DNA from: Bacillota bacterium
Lineage (GTDB): Bacteria; Bacillota_E; Sulfobacillia; Sulfobacillales; Sulfobacillaceae
Direction of reading: 5' to 3'
Assembly (NCBI GenBank): GCA_021802375.1
Contig: JAKAAL010000059.1
Span: forward strand, 1 to 11,505
DNA: 11,505 nt
The translations under genes and the position numbers were made by a program. A model generated the notes under the pieces. That model was not told where the DNA came from, searched no databases, and was given only the letters and a program-made list of their open reading frames with translations. Numbering within the stretch: position 1 is the stretch's first letter; the number at the start of each line of letters is the position of its first letter. Shown piece by piece: positions 6,517 to 11,505 of the stretch.

Positions 6517-6729
6517 ATGGTATTTGAAGCCTCCATAATATTGGGGTTGCTATTTTGGGTCGGCATTTTTGCACGGTGGTGGTTACGCCAAATGCTCTTT
6601 ATGGACCGGTCCAATTTCAACCTACCTAAAAAATGGCACATTATACGTTCTGCCAAATCTAAGCGATTCCACCAGTGGTTTGAAGATTATCCTTATGATA
6701 AATTTGATTCTGGTTCTCCGTCTCCGTGA
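6517..6729 (+). CDS. Small single-span membrane protein, unrecognised
   Basis: I do not recognise this 70-residue product. Residues 5-23 form a hydrophobic helix (ASIILGLLFWVGIFARWWL). It is followed by a basic segment (residues 36-51: LPKKWHIIRSAKSKRF) and an acidic, aromatic tail with WFEDYPYDKFD, so the positive charges would keep the C-terminus inside. AAGAGG at 6505-6510, six bases before ATG 6517, is a good ribosome site. A promoter-like site lies about 170 bases upstream and convergent proA ends 60 bases downstream. The reasons to call it a gene are the ribosome site, the sensible membrane topology and the absence of any gene on the other strand. An alternative frame at 6569-6775 has no such support. 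Function unknown. Confidence 0.5.
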   Translation: MVFEASIILGLLFWVGIFARWWLRQMLFMDRSNFNLPKKWHIIRSAKSKRFHQWFEDYPYDKFDSGSPSP

Positions 6730-6788
6730 TCAAATCGCATCCCATGGTGAGGAGGTTCAGGGTGAATTGAGGTAGAGGCAAGCTCTTT

Positions 6789-8021
6789 CTACGAGCGGAC
6801 CTGACCTTGACCTCGAGCAATCCATTTCCAGGTTGTCAAAGCCTCCAAACCCATAGGCCCCCGGGCATGAAGCTTTTGAGTCGAAATGCCTACCTCGCCG
6901 CCCATGCCAAATTCGTAACCGTCCGAAAACCTCGTCGAAGCATTCCAGTATATTACAGCCGCGTCGACGGCATTCAAGAAACGTTCTCCATTTCGATAGT
7001 TATTAGTCACAATGGCTTCCGAGTGCTTAGTCCCGAAGCGCTCAATGTGGCTAAGCGCTTCATCAAGATCCTCCACGACTTTGATTGCCAGGTCCAAGCT
7101 CAGGTACTCCTTGGCAAAGTCCTCATCCGTTGCATCTACGGAAACTGATAGATGACAACGCGACCGTTCATCGGCATGCAGCACGACATCATAGTGTCTC
7201 AATTCATATTCCAAGGCCGGCAAAAATTTATCAGCAATGTTCTGATGTACTAACACCGTTTCCGCTGCATTGCAGACTCCTGGGTTAGAAACTTTCGCAT
7301 TGCTCACAATTTCTACCGCCATCTGTATATCAGCACTGTCATCTACATATACGTGGCAGTTGCCCACTCCGGTTTCGATTACCGGCACCGTGGCCTCCCG
7401 GACTACTCGCTGAATAAGTTCGGGACCTCCTCTGGGTATCAACAAATCTAAACCCTCTAGATGCATCAATTCACCCACGTACTGGCGATCAGGATCTAAG
7501 ACAGCTTGCACCAGATTTTTGTCGAAGCCAGCAGCGTCAATGGCGTCTTGCCAACATTCCACAATAACTCGAACCGATTCCAGAGCTTCGTGGCCTCCGC
7601 GTAAAATGATGGCGTTCCCGGATTTCACCATAAGTGCTGTAGCTTCGATTGCCACTCCGGGACGACTCTCAAATATTAAGCCAACGACTCCTAAAGGCAC
7701 GTGCACCGCCTCAATAGTCAGTCCATTAGCCAACCGTTTTTGTCCCTGCCCCTGACCCAAGGGATCTGCCTGTTTGATAACCACATCGATTCCGTCAATG
7801 AGGCGGGCAATTTGCGATGCGCTAAGTCCTAAGCGTTTCTTTAATGATGGCGTCAAGTCCTGCGAATTGTCCAAATCCTTTTGGTTGGCGGCTATGATAA
7901 CAGATTCCCGTTCCCGTAGTCTTTCCATCATATTTTCCAAAATCTGGTTTCGCTGTGAGGCTGTGCTGGCACCCACAGCCTTCTGGGCTTGGCGTCCGGA
8001 CTTTAACATCGTTTCTAACAT
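6789..8021 (-). CDS. proA: Gamma-glutamyl phosphate reductase
   Basis: Second step of proline synthesis in the cytosol: NADPH-dependent reduction of gamma-glutamyl phosphate to glutamate-5-semialdehyde, which cyclises to pyrroline-5-carboxylate. The 410 residues cover the whole aldehyde-dehydrogenase-like family length. Visible signatures are PLGVVGLIFESRPGV (109-123), PRGG (196-199), the catalytic Cys250 in NPGVCNAAETVLVH, NASTRFSDG (360-368) and the C-terminal block STQKLHARGPMGLEALTTWK (380-399). ATG 8021 follows AAGGGG at nine bases and stands 20 bases after the proB stop, so the two genes form an operon in the order proB-proA under the T-box leader. proC is not in the window. Assignment is firm. 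Confidence 0.97.
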   Translation of the reverse strand: MLETMLKSGRQAQKAVGASTASQRNQILENMMERLRERESVIIAANQKDLDNSQDLTPSLKKRLGLSASQIARLIDGIDVVIKQADPLGQGQGQKRLANGLTIEAVHVPLGVVGLIFESRPGVAIEATALMVKSGNAIILRGGHEALESVRVIVECWQDAIDAAGFDKNLVQAVLDPDRQYVGELMHLEGLDLLIPRGGPELIQRVVREATVPVIETGVGNCHVYVDDSADIQMAVEIVSNAKVSNPGVCNAAETVLVHQNIADKFLPALEYELRHYDVVLHADERSRCHLSVSVDATDEDFAKEYLSLDLAIKVVEDLDEALSHIERFGTKHSEAIVTNNYRNGERFLNAVDAAVIYWNASTRFSDGYEFGMGGEVGISTQKLHARGPMGLEALTTWKWIARGQGQVRS

Positions 8022-8041
8022 AGATGTCTGCCCCTTTCTCC

Positions 8042-8869
8042 CTAATACTCGTCACCTAAGAGAATTTCCATACCTGAATGGTTGCGAACATTTACTCCAA
8101 ATGATGGGTCATCAGGCCGCGACAAAAAATACGTAGCTCGCACGACATCCCCTTGAACAAGATGCGGAACCACGTCGGGGGTTGTACTGTCCGCCAATAC
8201 CGTCGGAATAGCATGTTCTTGCGCAATTCTCGCAGCAAGTAGCTTGGTTCGGATTCCTCCAGTGCCCCATCCACGTGTCTTTGTGCCATGGCGATTTAAA
8301 AGCTCCCCAGAAACCCACTGAACCGTTCCCACATGCTTGGCCGCAGGAGTCTTTCTGGGATCCTCCGTATATAGCCCATCGACATCGGACAGCAAAATTA
8401 ATAGATTAGCATTAATCAGCACGGCCACTCGTGCAGCCAGGGTATCGTTATCGCCAATCCGGATTTCTTCATGCGCAACCGTGTCATTTTCGTTGACAAT
8501 TGGCAGTACTCCCCATTCTAAGAGGCGTTGGATTGTGTTTACCGAATTCGCGCGACGTCTGGCATCTTCGAGGTCCTGGCGTGTCAATAAAATTTGGGCC
8601 AGAACTACATCAGGCAGATGGCGTTGATAAGCCTGCATAAGATAGGCTTGACCAATAGCCGCTAGAGCCTGCTTTTCCACCACTTCCGAGGGATGCTTGC
8701 CGCTGCGGCCAATGCCCGCCCCGACTGCACCCGACGAGACTACCACTAATTCGTGAGAGTTCTGTCGTGCCCATGCCATCTGCGCTGCAAGATTTTTAAT
8801 TCGCTCGTCAATCAACAGACCATCGTCTCCACACAAACTGGATGTCCCGATTTTCACCACAAGCCGCAA
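8042..8869 (-). CDS. proB: Glutamate 5-kinase, short form without PUA domain
   Basis: First, normally proline-inhibited step of proline synthesis: ATP-dependent phosphorylation of glutamate. In 275 residues the amino-acid-kinase motifs are KIGTSS (6-11), VSSGAVGAG (44-52), the glutamate-binding VNENDTVA and IGDNDTLAA segments, LLSDVDGLYT, and GTGGIRTKL. Family members such as E. coli ProB carry a C-terminal PUA domain of about 100 residues, but this one stops after the kinase domain. The start is TTG 8869: GGAGG (8883-8879) stands nine bases before it and an in-frame TGA lies just upstream. The ATG at 8876 is out of frame and only two bases from the ribosome site. The gene follows the T-box terminator closely. 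Assignment is firm. Confidence 0.96.
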   Translation of the reverse strand: MRLVVKIGTSSLCGDDGLLIDERIKNLAAQMAWARQNSHELVVVSSGAVGAGIGRSGKHPSEVVEKQALAAIGQAYLMQAYQRHLPDVVLAQILLTRQDLEDARRRANSVNTIQRLLEWGVLPIVNENDTVAHEEIRIGDNDTLAARVAVLINANLLILLSDVDGLYTEDPRKTPAAKHVGTVQWVSGELLNRHGTKTRGWGTGGIRTKLLAARIAQEHAIPTVLADSTTPDVVPHLVQGDVVRATYFLSRPDDPSFGVNVRNHSGMEILLGDEY

Positions 8870-8878
8870 CTTTCATGT

Positions 8879-8883
8879 CCTCC
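8879..8883 (-). promoter_or_regulatory. Ribosome-binding site deciding the proB TTG start
   Basis: GGAGG on the minus strand stands nine bases before TTG 8869-8867 and eight bases after the T-tract of the leader terminator. The nearby ATG at 8876-8874 is out of frame with the kinase and too close to be served by it, so proB initiates at TTG. Confidence 0.7.
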
Positions 8884-8890
8884 ATTTCAT

Positions 8891-8917
8891 AAAAAATCCG
8901 CCCTCGTAGAGGACGGA
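8891..8917 (-). terminator. Conditional terminator of the T-box leader
   Basis: On the minus strand TCCGTCCTC (8917-8909) and GAGGGCGGA (8905-8897) form a 9-bp stem with one G-U pair and a TAC loop, followed by six T (8896-8891). The 5' arm is the same stretch that closes the antiterminator, so the two structures exclude each other. The proB ribosome site begins eight bases after the T-tract. Confidence 0.9.
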
Positions 8918-9154
8918 GTAATTTTCCGCGGTACCACCTCGGTTGCCCGTTAAGGCCACTCAAGAGCCAATAACGGCGGCACCGTCTTGTTTATCACAAG
9001 AACGCTCCAAAGTGGGTAAGACTTTCCTGCATGTCGGTTTCCACATAACCCGACTCGCTAGTATGAGGAATACGGTCTATAGCTTCTTCATTGCGTGAAA
9101 TGTTATGAAATTTGTTAACAGAGTTAATTATTCTTCCCTGAGCAATGATGATTG
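8891..9154 (-). ncRNA. T-box leader of proBA, predicted tRNA-Pro sensor
   Basis: A cis-acting RNA that binds its tRNA and lets transcription continue when that tRNA is uncharged. The T-box core TGGTACCGCGG lies at 8936-8926. In the antiterminator, GAGG (8940-8937) pairs with CCTC (8912-8909) and GCGG (8929-8926) with CCGT (8916-8913, one G-U), leaving UGGUACC bulged. In the terminator the same 3' bases pair instead with 8905-8897. The variable base of UGGN is U, fitting the A discriminator of tRNA-Pro. Stem I spans about 9096-9002: ACGC/GCGT base, a kink-turn-like AUGA/GGA pair, TTCCT/AGGAA above, and an apical GTCGG/CCGAC arm. On its 3' side CCC-A (9016-9013) is the likely proline specifier. 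The core is certain; the Stem I fold was built by hand. Confidence 0.93.
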
Positions 9155-9160
9155 AGTATT

Positions 9161-9189
9161 ATCTTAATAGTCCTCCAAGACGTTGTCAA
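9161..9189 (-). promoter_or_regulatory. Promoter of the proBA operon
   Basis: On the minus strand a perfect -35 TTGACA (9189-9184) is followed after 17 bases by TAAGAT (9166-9161), 4 of 6 for the -10. Transcription would start near 9154, ahead of Stem I of the T-box leader, as the leader requires. Confidence 0.7.
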
Positions 9190-9387
9190 TGAACCCCAAT
9201 CACTTCTTCAGAAAAATATTGCAAATTATCCCTTAACCAGGGGCAACACTGGACTTCTCAGTACCTTTTTCGGCCCTAGTTGACCTCCACCTTATCTGTT
9301 GAAAAGATCTTGCCGGGCACAGTTAATATGGGCCAAGGGTCCCTTCCTTCCCTAAGGACTCGCACTTGTTTTATCATCCGGCCAACC
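9190..9387. other. Spacer between the PrsW-type gene and the proBA promoter
   Basis: No gene is supported in these 198 bases. On the minus strand, downstream of the PrsW-type gene, I see no clear hairpin with a T-tract. AAGGGTCCCTT (9335-9345) is a palindrome with a one-base centre and cannot act as a normal terminator. How the upstream transcript ends is unresolved. Confidence 0.5.
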
Positions 9388-10332
9388 TTATGGGGTGTCT
9401 ACCAGCCGACGCCGCCGACTATTTAACAGCAAGGTTAAAAACACCAAATATGACAGCGCCACATCAATGATTGACATATCTCCGTAGCTTAAAGACGCAT
9501 CATAGATTCCGTGAAATACAGCCGCCACCAAATAGGCTCCCACAGCAAGATGCCAGTCCCGATACCCGTGTTGGGCTACAACCCCTAGTCCGTACGCAAC
9601 AATCCCTGCCCATATGGCATGCAGAAACGGTGTATATAACGCGCGGCTCAAAGCAGTTATTGTTCCCAATCCTGCTCCATGGTATAAGACGTCGAACGCG
9701 ATACCGTGCTGCACGTAGGAGATATTTTCAACCGCAGAAAATCCCAGTCCCGAACTAATTCCCACCATCATATACGATAGGGGACTCCAAACTTTCTTCT
9801 TCACTCGGTTAAACCAAAAGATGAGAAGAATAACAATTTGTTTGGCAAATTCTTCTGTGAGCCCGATAAACAAAATGTAACCCACTGCCGATAACGCCAA
9901 GACATGCGAATTCAGAAGGAGATTTGCTCCATGACTGATCCAAAACGACTCCACAAATAGTGCAAAAAATACCCCAACGGTTCCCGTAAAAATGTAGGCC
10001 CCCATATCCAGCAAAATTGACCGAATGCGAAACTCGGAAGCCATCAACGGCTGAAAAATAAAGAACCAAAACAATGAAAAATACACCATCATCCCATCAA
10101 CTACGTTCAGGCGCGCGTCTGCCAACAAAATGGGAGCCGTCGCAAAGATAAACAATCCCCAAAAGAGGCGTGACTTTAGAATAGTCAAGACATAAAGCAT
10201 TGAATTTTTGGGCAGAGGACGGTTAGCTACCGCAAACAATCCATTTTGACGATTCCGGCAACTTTCACACAGAACTTCTTCAACAGGAGCTCCGCAATTT
10301 TCACATTGATGGCGATATGGAGGAAGGTTCAT
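9388..10332 (-). CDS. PrsW-family (M82) membrane protease with N-terminal zinc ribbon
   Basis: Polytopic membrane protein of the PrsW family, whose Bacillus subtilis founder makes the first cut in the anti-sigma factor RsiW. In 314 residues the family motifs are all present: EEFAK with E160, E161 and K164, SAVEN with E202-N203, H238/W241 in FLHAIWAG, and H274/D278 in FHGIYDAS. About eight hydrophobic spans follow residue 45. Before them lies a zinc ribbon of two CxxC pairs, C10/C13 and C22/C25, absent from the minimal PrsW fold. AGGAGG (10346-10341), eight bases before ATG 10332, fixes the start. It appears monocistronic. No sigma or anti-sigma gene is adjacent, so the substrate is unknown. 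Family confident; proteolytic activity inferred from motifs. Confidence 0.88.
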   Translation of the reverse strand: MNLPPYRHQCENCGAPVEEVLCESCRNRQNGLFAVANRPLPKNSMLYVLTILKSRLFWGLFIFATAPILLADARLNVVDGMMVYFSLFWFFIFQPLMASEFRIRSILLDMGAYIFTGTVGVFFALFVESFWISHGANLLLNSHVLALSAVGYILFIGLTEEFAKQIVILLIFWFNRVKKKVWSPLSYMMVGISSGLGFSAVENISYVQHGIAFDVLYHGAGLGTITALSRALYTPFLHAIWAGIVAYGLGVVAQHGYRDWHLAVGAYLVAAVFHGIYDASLSYGDMSIIDVALSYLVFLTLLLNSRRRRLVDTP

Positions 10333-10346
10333 TCCAAAATCCTCCT

Positions 10347-10714
10347 TTCATAGGGTGTCCTAATATGTGGTGTCAACAGTTGCCAGAAAACCTCATCCAA
10401 CATGATTAACCGTTGTATGTCTAAGCTTTTTCTTATTCTTTGAGGAGGCAGAGGAATACCGGTCTAGCCTCGTGTCGGCATATCGTGAATCTTTCGTCTA
10501 GCACGCCAGTCCCCTCTTGACTCACCTCATCCCTCCTGCCAACAGGGCTACTCGCGTGCAAGCAACACAAAACGACAGGAGGACATTAGCCCCCGCCTGC
10601 ACACCTTTTAGGCCATCCCATCCAGCTTCTTGAAGAAGATCCGTGACAAGTGACCCAGGCATCCAAAACTCAGTGATTCTTTAAGATCATCATACACGAC
10701 ATCCCTCGTCTTGC
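10347..10714. other. Gene-free region, 368 bp, with complementary arms
   Basis: No coding frame is convincing. Three complementary pairs occur in the crossed order a-b-c-a'-b'-c': CCTCCTG 10532-10538 with CAGGAGG 10576-10582, GGGCTA 10545-10550 with TAGCCC 10587-10592, and GTGCA 10556-10560 with TGCAC 10598-10602. A 13-bp near-perfect palindrome CTTCTTGAAGAAG lies at 10626-10638. TTGACA stands upstream of the PrsW-type gene, but its only -10 candidate would start transcription inside the ribosome site, so that promoter is not assigned. The region may hold regulatory DNA or a small RNA; nothing is identified. Confidence 0.4.
10626..10638. repeat. 13-bp near-perfect palindrome
   Basis: CTTCTTGAAGAAG has six-base arms around a single central base. 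A one-base loop cannot form a hairpin, so if functional it is a DNA site for a dimeric protein. It lies 77 bases past the stop of the unrecognised 114-residue gene and about 290 bases before the PrsW-type gene, both on the minus strand. Chance occurrence is possible. Confidence 0.25.
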
Positions 10715-11059
10715 CTAATCCCCGAACACGCCGTCGCGCCAAACCTGATCGACACGATCATTCCATGTTTGCCAGGCACCTTCGGGCTGTTTTTGTTCCA
10801 CTGTCCATATGGCGTACCATAAGGCGGCTCGGAGCTCCTTTTCCGACACTTGAATGGTTTGAGCTAGAGAAGCCAAAGGAGCCCACTCTTCAATTTTTTT
10901 GAGCAGTTCGGTTACCGGTTGGCGGGTTCGCCGCGAATAGGGCTGTTGTTCGCATTCCGTCTGACTGTGCCCAATTTCCTTGAAAATCACCCACACAGGG
11001 AAACGAGGATCCGAACGGGTATCAATCCAGTACTCCAAGCGCAATGACTCCTCATCCAT
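10715..11059 (-). CDS. Unrecognised 114-residue soluble protein
   Basis: I do not recognise this protein. It has no signal peptide or membrane span. The N-terminal half reads like a small beta-rich unit (LRLEYWIDTRSDPRFPVWVI). The second half is helical, with KKIEEWAPLASLAQTI followed by SEKELRAALWYAIW. That last helix-turn-helix-like pattern is loosely reminiscent of DUF433-type antitoxin proteins, a weak resemblance only. The C-terminal tail is rich in Trp, Asp and Arg. An upstream GTG at 11083 opens the same frame, but AAGGAGG (11074-11068) stands eight bases before ATG 11059, which fixes the start. It is flanked by long gene-poor stretches and is probably transcribed alone. Reality of the gene is likely; function unknown. 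Confidence 0.68.
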   Translation of the reverse strand: MDEESLRLEYWIDTRSDPRFPVWVIFKEIGHSQTECEQQPYSRRTRQPVTELLKKIEEWAPLASLAQTIQVSEKELRAALWYAIWTVEQKQPEGAWQTWNDRVDQVWRDGVFGD

Positions 11060-11505
11060 GAGAATTCCCTCCTTCACTGACACTAATCTATTTACCAGAA
11101 CCTTTTCTCTTGGACCGTCAATTACCTCGTTTCAGCGTTACATGAAACGGACTTTAAGAGAGAATCGTTACTCTTCTTAGAGGCGTGAATCTCAAGAAAC
11201 CTCTTCATTTCACAGGCTTTGACGGGTTGTCTGCGTATGATTCTGGGTATTCCTCTTAATCAAAGCTCAACCCTTTTATGAGAACAACTTTCGCTGAGCC
11301 AGGATTTCGCCTCAGTGTGGCAGAAACCGCCCTCCTGTTATCAAAGAGAGTGGACAATCGTTAACGGCGTTTACCTGAGTTTAAGACAAGAAAATTCGTT
11401 GAGAACTGCTAACCTTGTAACCAACCACTGGCGAATACACCCTCCGATTTTGAACTGACACGGCAATTTAAGACATGGACTCCATGGCGACTACTGATGA
11501 AAATA
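11060..11505. other. Gene-poor right end of the window
   Basis: Apart from the AAGGAGG of the 114-residue gene I see no supported gene. A minus-strand TTGACG (11121-11116) could be a -35 for that gene, but no -10 fits at 16-18 bases. Short complementary arms AAGAG/CTCTT occur near 11160 without a T-tract. A plus-strand ATG at 11475 opens a frame that runs to the edge for ten codons, without a ribosome site; a gene could begin there or beyond the window. Confidence 0.4.

Noticed and set aside
6569..6775. Alternative plus-strand frame overlapping the small membrane protein
   Set aside because: It starts inside the other frame without a ribosome site, while the frame at 6517 has a good site and sensible topology.
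9335..9345. AAGGGTCCCTT as terminator of the PrsW-type gene
   Set aside because: A one-base centre cannot form a hairpin loop and no T-tract follows.
10347..10372. TTGACA with TATGAA after 18 bases before the PrsW-type gene
   Set aside because: Transcription would start in or after the ribosome site, leaving no usable leader.
11475..11505. Start of a plus-strand gene at the right edge
   Set aside because: Only ten codons are visible and no ribosome site precedes the ATG; it cannot be supported from this window.
1..11505. CRISPR arrays, insertion sequences, tRNA or rRNA genes
   Set aside because: No regular spaced repeats, transposase motifs, terminal inverted repeats or tRNA-like folds were seen by eye.

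Overview
The window looks like a chromosomal stretch of a Gram-positive, Firmicutes-type bacterium of moderate GC content. The reasons are a T-box (tRNA-sensing) leader in front of proBA, purine-rich Shine-Dalgarno sites of the AGGAGG/GGAGG type, TTG starts, and a FabL-type enoyl-ACP reductase related to that of Bacillus. The protein style recalls thermoacidophilic genera such as Sulfobacillus or Alicyclobacillus, but that is an impression from sequence, not a search result. No mobile element, CRISPR array, tRNA or rRNA was seen.

Layout. (1) 1-716, + strand: a membrane site-2 (M50) metalloprotease that may continue past the left edge. (2) 829-2182, - strand: a two-gene unit, a PAP2-superfamily membrane protein followed by a family-4 Fe-S uracil-DNA glycosylase, overlapping by 8 bp. 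(3) 2415-6266: a lipid or polyketide-like block. A FabL-like enoyl reductase (+) converges on a FabF-like ketosynthase plus FabD-like acyltransferase pair (-). A hotdog thioesterase (+) diverges from the ketosynthase across a 420-bp spacer that carries two related palindromes 42 bp apart. (4) 6314-6729, + strand: a promoter-like site, an intrinsic-terminator-like hairpin and a small single-span membrane protein gene. (5) 6789-9189, - strand: proB-proA behind a T-box leader with a strong promoter; the deduced specifier and discriminator pairing fit tRNA-Pro. (6) 9388-10332, - strand: a PrsW-family membrane protease with an N-terminal zinc ribbon. (7) 10347-11505: two long gene-poor stretches around one unrecognised 114-residue gene.

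How they may work together. ProB and ProA make glutamate-5-semialdehyde for proline synthesis, and the leader would allow read-through when uncharged tRNA-Pro accumulates. The ketosynthase, malonyl-type acyltransferase, enoyl reductase and thioesterase could load, condense, reduce and release an acyl chain. However, no ACP, ketoreductase or dehydratase is present here, so they must borrow these from the core fatty-acid system or from a cluster elsewhere. The most interesting targets are this acyl-chain block with its active-site changes, the operator-like palindromes, the PAP2 protein lacking both phosphate-binding arginines, and the leader region in front of the small membrane protein.
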